DNA of 64,000 bases from Hyphomicrobiales bacterium. GTDB taxonomy: Bacteria > Pseudomonadota > Alphaproteobacteria > Rhizobiales > Rhizobiaceae. The position numbers and the translations under genes are program-made. A model generated the notes under the pieces. It made no database searches. It was given only the letters and a program-made list of their open reading frames with translations, and was not told where the DNA came from. Below are positions 26,036 to 35,732 of this stretch, piece by piece. The DNA lies in contig JAFKJU010000013.1 of the NCBI GenBank assembly GCA_017305935.1, forward strand, positions 1 to 64,000. Direction: 5' to 3'. Numbering within the stretch: the first letter of the stretch is position 1; each line of letters starts with the position of its first letter.

Positions 26036-27049
26036 ATGACTGACGCAAAGGCGATGATCCTGGGATGCAGCGGCCTGACACTGACCGCCGACGAAATTGC
26101 GCTCTATCGAAACGAGCAGCCCTGGGGTTTCATCCTCTTCGGCCGCAATATCGGAGAGACCGCGCAGATCGCCGATCTGGTGGCGCAGATGCGCGACAGT
26201 GTCGGCCGCAGGGCGCCGGTGTTCATCGACCAGGAAGGCGGACGCGTGCAGCGCATCCGCCCGCCGATCCTCGACAAGTACCCATCCGCGCAATTGCTTG
26301 GCGCAATCTATCGCGAAGACCGTGAAAAGGGCCGCCGTGCCGCCTGGCTGATGTCGCGGCTACATGCCTTCGATCTCAACCGCTTCGGCATCGATGTCGA
26401 TTGCCTGCCGGTGCTGGACGTGCCGGTGGAGGGTAGCAGCAATGTCATCGGCGACCGCGCCTATGCCTTCGACCCCGCCGTCGTCGCCGACATGGGGCGG
26501 GCGGCGGCCGAGGGGTTGAAGGCCGGTGGCGTGCTGCCGGTGATGAAGCATATGCCGGGCCATGGGCGCGGCATGGCCGATTCCCATCATGAGCTGCCGG
26601 TCGTGCATGCCAGCCGGGCAGAGCTGGAGGCGCATGACTTCCCGCCCTTCATCGCCCTTAAGGACGAGCTCATGGCGATGACCTGCCACATCGTCTATAC
26701 CGCAATCGATCCCGAGCGGCCGGCAACGACCTCGCGCAAGGTGATCGAGGAGATCATTCGCGGCCATATCGGTTTCGAAGGGTTGCTGATCTCCGACGAT
26801 TCCTCGATGAACGCGCTGAAAGGCACGCTTGGCGAACGCGCGGCGAATATTGCCGCCGGCGGCTGCGATATCGTCTTGCATTGCAACGGCCTGATGGATG
26901 AAATGAAGCAGGTGGTGGCCGAAGCCTATCCGCTGGCCGGGCGCGCGCTGCAGCGCGCCAGGGCGGTGGAGGCCGCGCTCGGCAAGGCCAAGGCCGCCGA
27001 CGAGGCGGCGCTGCGCGCCGAATTTGCCGCATTGCTGCCGATGGTTTGA
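26036..27049 (+). CDS. nagZ: Beta-N-acetylglucosaminidase (peptidoglycan recycling)
   Basis: 337 residues of glycoside hydrolase family 3, NagZ type. Visible signatures: FIDQEGGRVQRI, KHMPGHG at 171-177 followed by D182-S-H184 on the catalytic loop, and the nucleophile D254 in LISDDSSMNAL. It removes GlcNAc from anhydromuropeptides in the cytoplasm during cell-wall recycling. It is followed at 24 bp by scpA, a conserved rhizobial neighbourhood. Confidence 0.95.
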   Translation: MTDAKAMILGCSGLTLTADEIALYRNEQPWGFILFGRNIGETAQIADLVAQMRDSVGRRAPVFIDQEGGRVQRIRPPILDKYPSAQLLGAIYREDREKGRRAAWLMSRLHAFDLNRFGIDVDCLPVLDVPVEGSSNVIGDRAYAFDPAVVADMGRAAAEGLKAGGVLPVMKHMPGHGRGMADSHHELPVVHASRAELEAHDFPPFIALKDELMAMTCHIVYTAIDPERPATTSRKVIEEIIRGHIGFEGLLISDDSSMNALKGTLGERAANIAAGGCDIVLHCNGLMDEMKQVVAEAYPLAGRALQRARAVEAALGKAKAADEAALRAEFAALLPMV

Positions 27050-27072
27050 AGGCGACGAGCAGGGGAGACTGA

Positions 27073-27915
27073 GTGACCAAGGGCAAGACGACGACCGCCG
27101 ACGGCGCCGCGCCGATGGACCCGCTATGGCAGGAGCACGGGCGGCCGGAGCGTGCCGAAGGCGAGCCGGCGCTGGTCATCGATGTCGGCGGCTTCGAAGG
27201 CCCGCTCGATCTTCTGCTGCATCTGGCGCGTGCCCAGAAGGTCGATCTCGCCCGCATCTCCATTCTAGCGCTGGCCGAGCAATATCTCGAATTCGTCGAT
27301 ACCGCCCGGCAGGTGCGCATCGAGTTGGCCGCCGATTACCTCGTCATGGCCGCCTGGCTCGCCTATCTGAAATCGCGGCTTCTCATTCCGCAGCAGGCCA
27401 AGGACGAGGGACCATCGGGCGAGGAGATGGCGGCGACGCTTGCCTTCCGCCTAAAACGGCTGGAGGCGATGCGTGATGCCGCCACCCGTCTCGTCAACCG
27501 CAACCGCCTCGGCCGCGACGTCTTCGCGCGCGGTGCGCCGGAACATATCGCCGACGACCGCAAATCCGTGTTCGAAGCGACGCTTTACGACCTGCTCTCC
27601 GCTTATGCCAATCTGCGCCAGCGGCAGGCGGTGACGCAGGTGACCATCGAGAAGCGGCAGGTCTGGTCGCTTTCCGATGCCCGCGACATCCTGATGCGCA
27701 TGATCGGCGAGATCGGCGAAGACTGGCATGCGCTCGACCGTTTTCTTCTGCGTTATCTCGTGGCGCCCGCCGACCGCGCCACGGCGATCGCCAGCGCCTT
27801 CGCCGCCTCGCTGGAACTGGCGCGCGAGGGCCAGGTGGAGCTCCGTCAGGACGGCGCCTTCGAACCGATCTTCATGCGCCGCGGGAAGACACCTCTGCCG
27901 CGCGACGGACAGTGA
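27073..27915 (+). CDS. scpA: Segregation and condensation protein A
   Basis: 280 residues with a GTG start at 27073 after GGGGA. The N-terminal ScpA block FEGPLDLLLHLARAQKVDL, then RISILALAEQYLEFVDTAR, and the C-terminal winged helix at ~225-275 are recognisable. It is the kleisin that closes the SMC ring. The stop overlaps the possible GTG start of scpB. Partner SMC is encoded elsewhere. Confidence 0.95.
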   Translation: MTKGKTTTADGAAPMDPLWQEHGRPERAEGEPALVIDVGGFEGPLDLLLHLARAQKVDLARISILALAEQYLEFVDTARQVRIELAADYLVMAAWLAYLKSRLLIPQQAKDEGPSGEEMAATLAFRLKRLEAMRDAATRLVNRNRLGRDVFARGAPEHIADDRKSVFEATLYDLLSAYANLRQRQAVTQVTIEKRQVWSLSDARDILMRMIGEIGEDWHALDRFLLRYLVAPADRATAIASAFAASLELAREGQVELRQDGAFEPIFMRRGKTPLPRDGQ

Positions 27916-27923
27916 GGCGTCTG

Positions 27924-28640
27924 ATGGCCGCCGTGGAAATCGAACCGGAAGACGACCTGATCGAGGCGGAGCAGGGCGCTGTGGAGAGCGCCTTCGTCGA
28001 GGCCGAGCGCATTGCCGAAGCGTTGATCTTTGCCTCGGCCCAGCCGGTTTCCGAACGTTCCATCGCCGAGCGCCTGCCGGCTGGGATCGATGCTCGTGCT
28101 GTGCTGGCGCGGCTCAAGGCGGCCTATGCGCCGCGCGGCGTGAATCTGGTGCAGGTCGAGGATCACTGGGCGTTTCGCACCGCTGCCGATCTCTCTTTCG
28201 TGTTGCGCAGCGGCGAAACGGAAGCGCGAAAGCTATCGCGCGCCGCATTGGAGGTGCTCGCCATCATCGCCTATCACCAGCCGGTGACACGCGCTGAAAT
28301 CGAGGAGATTCGCGGCGTCCAGACCTCGAAAGGCACGGTCGACGTGCTGATGGAGGCGGGCTGGGTGCGGTTTCGCGGTCGCCGGCGATCGCCGGGTCGC
28401 CCGGTCACTTTCGGCACCACCCGCGACTTTCTCGATCATTTCGGGTTGGAAACCCTGCGCGACCTGCCGGGGCTGGAGGAATTGAAGGGCGCCGGCCTGC
28501 TGTCGGGACGCATTCCTCCCGGCTTCCGCATGCCGTTGCCGCCCGCCGACGACGAGTTGGCCGAGGACGAGGATCCGATGACCGCCTCCGATATCGAGGA
28601 ACTGGGCCTGTTGACGCCCGGTGGATCGGACGAAGAATAG
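27924..28640 (+). CDS. scpB: Segregation and condensation protein B
   Basis: 238 residues from ATG 27924, placed by GAGG at 27914-27917; a GTG at 27912 would give four more residues and a 4-bp overlap with scpA. The two winged-helix domains of ScpB are visible: AERIAEALIFASAQPVSERS and LEVLAIIAYHQPVTRAEIEE with IRGVQTSKGTVDVLMEAGWV. The last ~45 residues are an acidic tail (ADDELAEDEDPMTASDIEEL). It binds ScpA dimers in the condensin complex. No terminator is evident. Confidence 0.94.
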   Translation: MAAVEIEPEDDLIEAEQGAVESAFVEAERIAEALIFASAQPVSERSIAERLPAGIDARAVLARLKAAYAPRGVNLVQVEDHWAFRTAADLSFVLRSGETEARKLSRAALEVLAIIAYHQPVTRAEIEEIRGVQTSKGTVDVLMEAGWVRFRGRRRSPGRPVTFGTTRDFLDHFGLETLRDLPGLEELKGAGLLSGRIPPGFRMPLPPADDELAEDEDPMTASDIEELGLLTPGGSDEE

Positions 28641-29075
28641 CGCATTGCGCGCAATTCGCTTCGGAAGGACATAATTCGGGCGGATAGGTCACCTATCGTC
28701 GAACGAATCCGGCTCGATGCATCGGCAAGCTCCACGAGATTACGTTTTGCAAAGGCGCGTCGAAACGCCGCTGGAAAGCTTGACGCGCCGGCCTTGAGCG
28801 GAATGGTAGTCGCGACGGTGCCTCCGATGTCGCCGGCTCGGGTTGATCCGGTGCATGTCGCTCCGGTCCGTTTCCTCTGTAATATCAGGGAATTGGCGTT
28901 GCGGCTTGTTGCGATTCGCTAAAAAGGGCAGGCGTTTTTCGCCGCAGAATGCCGTCCATCGTCCACAGCGGATTTGCGACATCGGCGATATCGTCCGTTC
29001 CCGGGTCATTTTGGTGTTTGAAAAAGCTGGCTAAACATCTTAGATCATTTGAAACGAAAACAGGGAGTAGCGTTG
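28641..29075 (+). other. Intergenic region between scpB and tatA
   Basis: About 435 bp with no supported gene; open frames on both strands have random composition. It must carry the tatABC promoter. I see no hairpin followed by T-run, no repeat and no recognisable riboswitch. Confidence 0.45.
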
Positions 29076-29270
29076 ATGGGTTCTTTTAGCATGTGGCATT
29101 GGCTTATCGTTCTGGCGATCGTCCTGCTGCTGTTCGGCCGTGGCAAGATTCCGGAACTGATGGGTGATGTCGCCAAGGGCATCAAGAATTTCAAAAAGGG
29201 TATGAGCGACGAAGACAACGCCACTCAGTCCAAGACTGTCGATCACAAGGTCGACGAGAGCAAGTCTTAA
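29076..29270 (+). CDS. tatA: Sec-independent (twin-arginine) translocase subunit TatA
   Basis: 64 residues from ATG 29076; a frame from 29049 adds nine residues without a ribosome site. The N-terminal membrane helix [16 protein letters not shown] is followed by the conserved [22 protein letters not shown] amphipathic stretch, with the Phe-Gly hinge. A charged tail follows. TatA forms the export pore for folded proteins. It opens the tatABC-serS-surE-pcm cluster. Confidence 0.96.
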   Translation: MGSFSMWHWLIVLAIVLLLFGRGKIPELMGDVAKGIKNFKKGMSDEDNATQSKTVDHKVDESKS

Positions 29271-29327
29271 GGTCCGGTCCGGCGCGTCCGTTGCAAACGG
29301 TCGCCGAGCGGCTGGAGGAGCCTGAGT

Positions 29328-29807
29328 ATGTTGGATGTTGGCTGGAGCGAGCTGCTTGTCATCGCAGTCGTTCTCATTGTCGTCGTTGGTCCCAAGGACC
29401 TGCCGCCGATGCTTCGCGCTTTCGGGAAAATGACGACCCGCTTGCGTTCCATGGCCGGAGAATTCCGGGCGCAGTTCGATGACGCGCTTCGCGAAGCGGA
29501 TTTGGACGATGTGCGCAAGACCATCAACGACGCGCAACGCCTCAATCCCGTGAATTCGCTGCGGGATGCTATGAGTCCTTTGCGGCAGACGGCGAACGAG
29601 ATTCGTTCCGACTTCCAGAGCGCTGTTACGACGCCCGCCCAGCCCGCGCCAAGCGTGACCTCGACGACCGTTGATCCGTTGCCTCCGGTGGCGGCGCCGG
29701 AACCGGTCATTACGCCTCAGATGGCCGAACGACCGCAGCAAGCGCCTGCTTTCCCATGGAGCGCGGCTGGCCGTAAAGCAGACTCTGCCAAGAAGGACGA
29801 GGCATGA
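29328..29807 (+). CDS. tatB: Twin-arginine translocase subunit TatB
   Basis: 159 residues. N-terminal membrane helix with LLVIAVVLIVVVGPKDLPPMLR, the Gly-Pro hinge of TatB, then the amphipathic helix FGKMTTRLRSMAGEFRAQFD and a Pro/Ala-rich tail. It works with TatC to recognise twin-arginine signal peptides in the inner membrane. The stop overlaps tatC by 4 bp (ATGA at 29804). Confidence 0.95.
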   Translation: MLDVGWSELLVIAVVLIVVVGPKDLPPMLRAFGKMTTRLRSMAGEFRAQFDDALREADLDDVRKTINDAQRLNPVNSLRDAMSPLRQTANEIRSDFQSAVTTPAQPAPSVTSTTVDPLPPVAAPEPVITPQMAERPQQAPAFPWSAAGRKADSAKKDEA

Positions 29808-30625
29808 GCAACGATATCGACGACAAGCCACAGCCGCTTATCGAGCACCTGATCGAGCTGCGCACCCGCCTTATCTGGTCGATCGGCGCCTTCTTCGTTG
29901 CCTTCATCGCCTGTTTCGCCTTCGCCAAGCATTTGTTCAACTACCTGGTCATTCCCTATAAGTGGGCCGTGCTCTGGGCCGGTCTGGACCTGGCCAAGTC
30001 GGAACTGATTTACACCGCGCCGCAGGAATTTTTCTTCACGCAGGTGAAGGTTGCTATGTTCGGCGCCATGGTCATCGCCTTTCCGGTGATTGCCGCGCAG
30101 GTCTACAAGTTCGTGGCTCCTGGCCTCTACAAGAACGAACGCTCGGCTTTCCTGCCGTTCCTGATCGCTTCGCCGATACTGTTCCTGCTGGGTGCTGCGC
30201 TTGTCTATTTCTTCTTCACGCCAATGGTAATGTGGTTCTTCCTGGCCATGCAGCAGAAGCCGGGCGAGGGGGAAGTTGCGATTTCGCTGATGCCGAAGGT
30301 GTCGGAATATCTCAGCCTGATCATGACGTTGGTATTCTCTTTCGGCCTCGTGTTCCAGCTGCCGGTGATCACGTCGCTACTGGCACGCGTCGGTTTCGTC
30401 ACGGCCGATGGCCTGGCGTCGAAGCGGAAATATGCGATCGTAGCCGCCTTCGTGGTCGCTGCCGTGCTGACGCCGCCCGATCCGATGTCCCAGATCGGTC
30501 TTGCGCTGCCGGCGATCCTTCTCTACGAGATTTCCATCTATTGCGCCCGAGTCATAGAACGCAACCGCCAGGCTTTGAGCGATGCGCCGGCTTCCACGGA
30601 TGTCGCCGAAACCGGCGATGCCTGA
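29804..30625 (+). CDS. tatC: Twin-arginine translocase subunit TatC
   Basis: 273 residues with six hydrophobic segments. Conserved TatC stretches are present: PLIEHLIELRTRLIWSIGAF at the N-terminus, the periplasmic loop TAPQEFFFTQVKVAMFGAM with its key Glu, FGLVFQLPVITSLLARVG, and the end part AVLTPPDPMSQIGLALP. It is the receptor for twin-arginine signal peptides. It overlaps tatB by 4 bp and is followed 109 bp later by serS. Confidence 0.97.
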   Translation: MSNDIDDKPQPLIEHLIELRTRLIWSIGAFFVAFIACFAFAKHLFNYLVIPYKWAVLWAGLDLAKSELIYTAPQEFFFTQVKVAMFGAMVIAFPVIAAQVYKFVAPGLYKNERSAFLPFLIASPILFLLGAALVYFFFTPMVMWFFLAMQQKPGEGEVAISLMPKVSEYLSLIMTLVFSFGLVFQLPVITSLLARVGFVTADGLASKRKYAIVAAFVVAAVLTPPDPMSQIGLALPAILLYEISIYCARVIERNRQALSDAPASTDVAETGDA

Positions 30626-30734
30626 CACTGCCTGCATCCGTCCCGTGGGCGCGTCGTGACCGTAAGCGCGTGCCGGCGGGATGCTTTTGTCAGGGCTCTC
30701 CCGGCTGGAAATGATCTGACGACCGGGAACGACG

Positions 30735-32018
30735 ATGCTCGATATCAAATGGATCCGTGACAATGCCGAAGCTTTCGACGCCGCGCTGGCCAAGCGCGGC
30801 TTGGAGCCGCTGGCGCAAACTCTGATCGCGCTCGATGAAAAACGCCGCGCCATCATCCTGAAGGTTCAGGAGATGCAATCGCGCCGCAACGCCGCCTCCA
30901 AGGACATCGGCGCCGCCATGGCGCAGAAGAATTCGGAACTGGCGGAAAAGCTGAAGGCCGAGGTTGCCGAGCTGAAGACCACACTGCCGGCGGCGGAAGA
31001 GGAAGAGCGTGTCGTCAGCGGCGAGCTGAACGACCATCTGGTGCGTATTCCCAACATTCCGCTCGACGACGTGCCGGTTGGCAAGGACGAGCACGACAAT
31101 GTCGTGCGCCATGTCGTCGGGCACAAGCCCGGCTGGAACCATCCGGCACGCGAGCATTTCGAAATCGGCGAAGGCCTTGGCCTGATGGACTTCGACCGCG
31201 CCGCGAAGCTATCCGGCTCGCGCTTCACCGTGCTCACCGGCCAGCTCGCAAAGCTGGAGCGGGCGCTCGGCCAGTTCATGCTCGACCTGCATACCCGCGA
31301 ACACGGCTATACCGAAGTCAGCTCGCCGCTGATGGTGCGCGACGAGGCGATGTTCGGCACCGGGCAATTGCCGAAATTCGCCGAGGATCTGTTCCGCACC
31401 ACCGATGGCCGCTGGCTGATCCCGACCGCCGAGGTGACGCTCACCAATCTCGTCTCCGGCGAAATTCTCGAGCAGGAAAAGCTTCCGCTGCGCTTCACGG
31501 CGCTGACACCGTCCTTCCGCTCGGAAGCCGGTTCGGCCGGCCGCGATACGCGCGGCATGCTGCGCCAGCACCAATTCTGGAAATGCGAGCTGGTGTCGAT
31601 CACCGACGCCGAAAGCGCGATCGCCGAGCATGAGCGCATGACCGAATGCGCCGAGAAGGTGCTGAAGTTGCTCGGCCTGCATTTCCGCACCATGACGCTA
31701 TGCACCGGCGACATGGGTTTTGGCGCGCGCAAGACCTATGACATCGAGGTCTGGCTGCCGGGCCAGGATACCTATCGCGAAATCTCGTCCTGCTCGGTCT
31801 GCGGGGATTTCCAGGCGCGACGCATGAATGCACGCTATCGCGGCAAGGACGACAAGGGCACGAAGTTCGTTCACACGCTGAACGGCTCCGGCATCGCCGT
31901 CGGCCGTGCGCTGATCGCGGTGCTCGAAAACTACCTCAATGAAGACGGCTCGGTGAGTGTTCCCGATGTGCTGCTGCCCTATATGGGCGGCGTGACGCGC
32001 ATCGAAAAAGCGTCGTAA
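30735..32018 (+). CDS. serS: Serine--tRNA ligase
   Basis: 427 residues, a class II synthetase. Residues ~1-110 form the long coiled-coil arm that contacts the tRNA(Ser) variable arm. The catalytic core holds motif 2 ([20 protein letters not shown], then [10 protein letters not shown]) and motif 3 ([20 protein letters not shown]). It charges tRNA(Ser). It sits in the tat-surE-pcm neighbourhood, 10 bp before surE. Confidence 0.97.
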   Translation: MLDIKWIRDNAEAFDAALAKRGLEPLAQTLIALDEKRRAIILKVQEMQSRRNAASKDIGAAMAQKNSELAEKLKAEVAELKTTLPAAEEEERVVSGELNDHLVRIPNIPLDDVPVGKDEHDNVVRHVVGHKPGWNHPAREHFEIGEGLGLMDFDRAAKLSGSRFTVLTGQLAKLERALGQFMLDLHTREHGYTEVSSPLMVRDEAMFGTGQLPKFAEDLFRTTDGRWLIPTAEVTLTNLVSGEILEQEKLPLRFTALTPSFRSEAGSAGRDTRGMLRQHQFWKCELVSITDAESAIAEHERMTECAEKVLKLLGLHFRTMTLCTGDMGFGARKTYDIEVWLPGQDTYREISSCSVCGDFQARRMNARYRGKDDKGTKFVHTLNGSGIAVGRALIAVLENYLNEDGSVSVPDVLLPYMGGVTRIEKAS

Positions 32019-32028
32019 GGAGTGTCGA

Positions 32029-32793
32029 TTGCGAATCCTGCTGACCAATGACGACGGCATTCATGCCGAGGGGCTCGCGGTTCTGGAACGAATCGCGCGC
32101 AGCCTTTCGGACGATGTCTGGATCGTCGCACCGGAAACCGACCAGAGCGGCCTTGCCCATTCGCTGACGCTGTCGGAACCGCTGCGGCTGCGTAAGATCT
32201 CGGACAAGCATTTCGCCTTGCGCGGTACGCCGACCGATTGCGTGATCATGGGTATTCGCGAAGTGATGGACCGCAAGCCGGACCTGATTCTTTCCGGCGT
32301 CAATGCCGGCTCTAACCTTGCCGACGACGTCACCTATTCCGGCACTGTGGCCGGCGCCATAGAAGGCACGCTGCAGGGCGTGCGCTCCATGGCGCTCAGC
32401 CAGGCCTATCGCCTTGAAGGCGGCCGCGTCGTGCCGTGGGAAGTTGTAGAGGCCTATGCGCCGAAACTCCTGCGGCAGATGCTGGATGTGGAACTGCCGG
32501 ACGGCACTTTCCTCAATCTCAACTTCCCGAATTGCCGGCCGGACGAAGTGCAGGGAATCGCGGTGACCGCGCAAGGCCGGACGGATTTCGCGCTCGGCGT
32601 CGAAGAGCGCGCCGATGGGCGCGGCTTTCCCTATTATTGGCTGCGTTTCAACGAGCGTGTCGGCCGTTTTCGGGAGGGAACGGATATCAACGCCCTGCAG
32701 AACGGCAAGATCTCGGTGACGCCGCTCAAGCTGGATCTCACCGATTATGCCGTGCAGGACCGGTTGGCGCAGGCATTGGGAGCTGCCGAGTGA
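32029..32793 (+). CDS. surE: 5'/3'-nucleotidase SurE
   Basis: 254 residues with a TTG start at 32029, well placed after AAGGAG. The SurE signature [15 protein letters not shown] carries the metal-binding Asp pair, followed by [15 protein letters not shown] and [20 protein letters not shown]. It dephosphorylates nucleoside monophosphates and is linked to survival in stationary phase. It overlaps the following pcm by 4 bp (GTGA), a conserved pair. Confidence 0.96.
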   Translation: MRILLTNDDGIHAEGLAVLERIARSLSDDVWIVAPETDQSGLAHSLTLSEPLRLRKISDKHFALRGTPTDCVIMGIREVMDRKPDLILSGVNAGSNLADDVTYSGTVAGAIEGTLQGVRSMALSQAYRLEGGRVVPWEVVEAYAPKLLRQMLDVELPDGTFLNLNFPNCRPDEVQGIAVTAQGRTDFALGVEERADGRGFPYYWLRFNERVGRFREGTDINALQNGKISVTPLKLDLTDYAVQDRLAQALGAAE

Positions 32794-33443
32794 CATCGCG
32801 GATGATCGAGAAGGAAGGCTTTGCCGCGCTGGTGTTGCGGCTGCGCTCGGAGGGTATTTCCGACATCGATCTCCTGACCGCCGTCGAGCAGACGCCGCGC
32901 AGCCAGTTCGTGCCGCCGCTGTTTGCCGAAAGCGCCTACTCCAGCCGTACCCTGCCCATCGATTGCGGGTCTTTCATGGAAGGCGCGGATTTTGCCGTGC
33001 GGCTTCTCGATCGATTGAAGATCAAGCCCGGCCAGCGCGTGCTCGAAATCGGCACGGGCAGCGGTTTTACCGCCGCCGTGATCGGTCGCATCGCCGAGCG
33101 CGTCCTGACCATCGACCGGTATCGCACGCTCACCGACGCCGCCCACAAGCGCATGGACGCGCTGGGCTTGCGCAACGTCATCGTCCGTCATGCGGACGGT
33201 AGCGCCGGTCTGCAGGGCGAGGGCACCTTCGACCGCATCCTGGTGACGGCGGCGTTTCCGGCGATGCCGCGATTTTATGCGGAACAACTCGTTTCCGGCG
33301 GCTCGATGATCGCGCCGCTGATGGTGACGGAAGACCGCTGCATGATGGTGCGCCTGTCGAAAACCGGCAGCCGCTTCGATCGCGAGGAGCTGTTCGAAGC
33401 GCCCTATATGCCGATCGTGCCGAAACTGGCGGCTTTTCTCTGA
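32790..33443 (+). CDS. pcm: Protein-L-isoaspartate O-methyltransferase
   Basis: 217 residues with GTG start 32790, preceded by GGGAG; ATG 32802 is the alternative. All PIMT signatures are intact: [20 protein letters not shown], then the SAM motif [18 protein letters not shown] and [14 protein letters not shown]. It methylates isoaspartyl residues to start repair of aged proteins. Compare the degenerate PIMT-like gene at 10710. Coupled to surE. Confidence 0.95.
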   Translation: MTSRMIEKEGFAALVLRLRSEGISDIDLLTAVEQTPRSQFVPPLFAESAYSSRTLPIDCGSFMEGADFAVRLLDRLKIKPGQRVLEIGTGSGFTAAVIGRIAERVLTIDRYRTLTDAAHKRMDALGLRNVIVRHADGSAGLQGEGTFDRILVTAAFPAMPRFYAEQLVSGGSMIAPLMVTEDRCMMVRLSKTGSRFDREELFEAPYMPIVPKLAAFL

Positions 33444-33510
33444 GGTGCAGCCATGGCGCAGCATCTTATGGTTATCAAATTGCCATGATGTGCGCTTCGA
33501 GACCCCCGGC

Positions 33511-33526
33511 TTAACCGGCTGGTAAC
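33511..33526 (+). promoter_or_regulatory. CtrA-like site upstream of the nlpD/dipM gene
   Basis: TTAACCGGCTGGTAAC at 33511-33526 is TTAA-N7-GTAAC, one mismatch from the CtrA full site TTAA-N7-TTAAC. It lies 54 bp before the start at 33580, a plausible promoter position. Suggestive only. Confidence 0.3.
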
Positions 33527-33579
33527 ACTAACACGCTTTAATGGGCATCGTTCAGTTGCGTGTTGAGTGGGTCGTTTTC

Positions 33580-35211
33580 ATGCGTATCAATGTATCGCCA
33601 TATATCGGAAAGTCTGCCCTGCGTGTTGCCGTGGCAGCGTTTCTCGCGAGCGCCGCCACCGGCTGCAGCTCCGATGTCTCGCGATTTGGCGGGTTCTTCG
33701 ACCGCACCGAGAACATCACCACCAACTCCATTCCGCGGCGGCCGATCACCGGCCTGAACGGCGAGGCGCCGATCCCGAGCCAGGATATCGCGCAGGGGCA
33801 GCGCCAGCCGATGCGGCCGATGATGTCGGCCCGCGAAGAGGCACTGAACCAGCCGTTCCCGGAAAAGCCGTCCGTGTCCTACGACCCGGTCAACACCGCC
33901 ACCGTCGGCGGTTCGGGCGCGCGCATGGCGAGCCGCCCGATTGCCGTGCAACGCACCGAGCTCGCCGATCCGACCACGGCCTCGTCGTCAGCCCGGGCCG
34001 AGCGCAACGTCGCGCTGGCGCAGCCGATGCCGCCGAAGCGCAACGAGATTCGCGAGTTGCCCAAGGCCGATGCGATCATCACCGGCAACACCCCGAAATC
34101 CACCGGCTGGACCACCTTTAACGCGCCGAACGTACGGCTGAAGCCCGGCGAATCGGTCGCGACGCTGTCGAAGCGTTATGGCGTGCCGGAAAAGGAAATC
34201 CTGAACGCCAATGGCTTGAAGTCGCCGGCTGCCGTGAAGCCCGGCCAAACGCTTGTCATTCCGACCTATGGCCAGCCGCGCAACCTTGCCAAGGCGAGCG
34301 CGCAGGCTGGCGAACTGCCGGATGGCGGTCTGCCGACACCCTCGAAGACGCCGGACAAGGTCGCTGTGCTGCCGAACGGCAATACGCTGCGCGACAAGTC
34401 GCAGGCCGGCCTTGACGCCCAGGGCAACAAATTGGCGCCTGCCGATGGCGGCAAGCCGGAAAAGAATGCCAAGGCCGGCAAGGAAACTGCGCCCGCCGGC
34501 GGCTATGTCGTCAAGCCCGGCGATTCGCTGGCCAAGATCGCCAAGACCAATGGCGTCAGCGTGGAGGCGCTGAAGGCAGCCAACGGCATGACCACGGCGT
34601 CGCTGCGCATCGGCCAGACGCTGACCGTTCCGGCGGCGAGCGCCGCACCGGCCGGCGACGAGGTCAAGACCGCCTCCATTCCGTCCAAGAAGGGCGAGCA
34701 AAAGCCGGTCGCCGAGGAGAAGCAGGTCGCTTCCACCGGCAAGCCGCAGGAATACAAGCCGCCTGTCGCCAAGCAGTCCGTCGATGACGTCGCCAAGAAG
34801 AACGATGGCGGCGAAGAAGCACCCGACGCCACCGGCATCGGCAAATATCGTTGGCCGGTCCGCGGCGCGGTCGTCGCCGGTTACGGCGCCAATGTCGCCG
34901 GCAGCCGCAATGACGGCATCGACATTTCCGTCCCCTCGGGCACGCCGGTCAAGGCGGCGGAAAACGGCGTGGTCATCTATGCCGGAAACGGCCTCAAGGA
35001 ACTCGGCAACACCGTTCTGGTGCGTCATGACGACGGCACCGTCACCGTCTACGGCCATGCGGATGCGCTGAATGTCACCCGCGGTCAGAAGGTCCAGCGC
35101 GGCCAGACCATCGCTTCCTCCGGCATGAGCGGCAACGCCACCTCGCCGAAGCTGCACTTCGAAGTGCGCAAGGATGCAACGCCGGTCAACCCGATGACCT
35201 ATCTGCAGTAA
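33580..35211 (+). CDS. LysM/M23 division lipoprotein (NlpD/DipM-like)
   Basis: 543 residues from ATG 33580. Residues ~1-29 form a lipoprotein signal ending in the lipobox AATGC. Two LysM domains bind glycan (residues ~180-227, LKPGESVATLSKRYGVPEKE; ~308-352, VKPGDSLAKIAKTNGVSVEA). The C-terminal M23/LytM domain (residues ~425-543) has the later His residues (VYGHADA, LHFEVR), but the first metal ligand is Asn, in NDGIDISV where active enzymes have HxGxD. Such degenerate LytM proteins activate amidases rather than cut peptidoglycan, as NlpD does in E. coli and DipM in Caulobacter. Terminator follows. Confidence 0.92.
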   Translation: MRINVSPYIGKSALRVAVAAFLASAATGCSSDVSRFGGFFDRTENITTNSIPRRPITGLNGEAPIPSQDIAQGQRQPMRPMMSAREEALNQPFPEKPSVSYDPVNTATVGGSGARMASRPIAVQRTELADPTTASSSARAERNVALAQPMPPKRNEIRELPKADAIITGNTPKSTGWTTFNAPNVRLKPGESVATLSKRYGVPEKEILNANGLKSPAAVKPGQTLVIPTYGQPRNLAKASAQAGELPDGGLPTPSKTPDKVAVLPNGNTLRDKSQAGLDAQGNKLAPADGGKPEKNAKAGKETAPAGGYVVKPGDSLAKIAKTNGVSVEALKAANGMTTASLRIGQTLTVPAASAAPAGDEVKTASIPSKKGEQKPVAEEKQVASTGKPQEYKPPVAKQSVDDVAKKNDGGEEAPDATGIGKYRWPVRGAVVAGYGANVAGSRNDGIDISVPSGTPVKAAENGVVIYAGNGLKELGNTVLVRHDDGTVTVYGHADALNVTRGQKVQRGQTIASSGMSGNATSPKLHFEVRKDATPVNPMTYLQ

Positions 35212-35237
35212 GCGGCGGATATTTGCAACCCATAAGG

Positions 35238-35261
35238 AAAAGGCGCCCGAGGGCGCTTTTT
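35238..35261 (+). terminator. Rho-independent terminator after nlpD/dipM
   Basis: GGCGCCC pairs with GGGCGCT across a tiny loop, directly followed by TTTTTCTG (35256-35263). Confidence 0.7.
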
Positions 35262-35272
35262 CTGTATGACAA

Positions 35273-35608
35273 TCACCATTTTCCCGGGCTCTGGTAACGA
35301 AGCATCGCGGCAAGCGTGTCTCGATTGAGTTGCGCGGACTCCGTATCGCCTGTCCGTTCCGCGAAATGAGCTGCTTCCCGCACGCCGAGGATATAGTTTT
35401 TCGTGCCTGCCGGCAGAGACGTGGCGGCAACCGCTTCAGACGATGTCATGCTACCTTCGTTGATCATCCTCGCGGCCTTGTCAGCAACTGCGTTTCGGGT
35501 CGTGTCCGTGAAGTCGAATTGCTGGCCGCTCTGCTTACCCTTCTGGAAACGGTTGTTGATTGCCGTCGCCGCGTTGGAAATCCGGCCAATGAGGTTTTCG
35601 CTACCCAT
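35273..35608 (-). CDS. Hypothetical small helical protein
   Basis: 111 residues from ATG 35608 with a good AGGA ribosome site. The protein is polar and helical (ENLIGRISNAATAINNRFQK, DKAARMINEGSMTSSEAVAA), with no signal peptide or membrane segment and no family I recognise. It faces the terminator of the division lipoprotein gene. The coding bias looks real though weaker than in neighbours. Confidence 0.6.
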   Translation of the reverse strand: MGSENLIGRISNAATAINNRFQKGKQSGQQFDFTDTTRNAVADKAARMINEGSMTSSEAVAATSLPAGTKNYILGVREAAHFAERTGDTESAQLNRDTLAAMLRYQSPGKW

Positions 35609-35732
35609 AATAATTCCTGTCTGAAGCCTGTCCTGCGCAAAATCCGTTGCGTGCGAAAGACAATCGCACGCTGGACTTGTGTAAAACTTATGGGTGCATG
35701 GTTCGCGCGCCTGCCAACCTCAGGCTCTGTGT

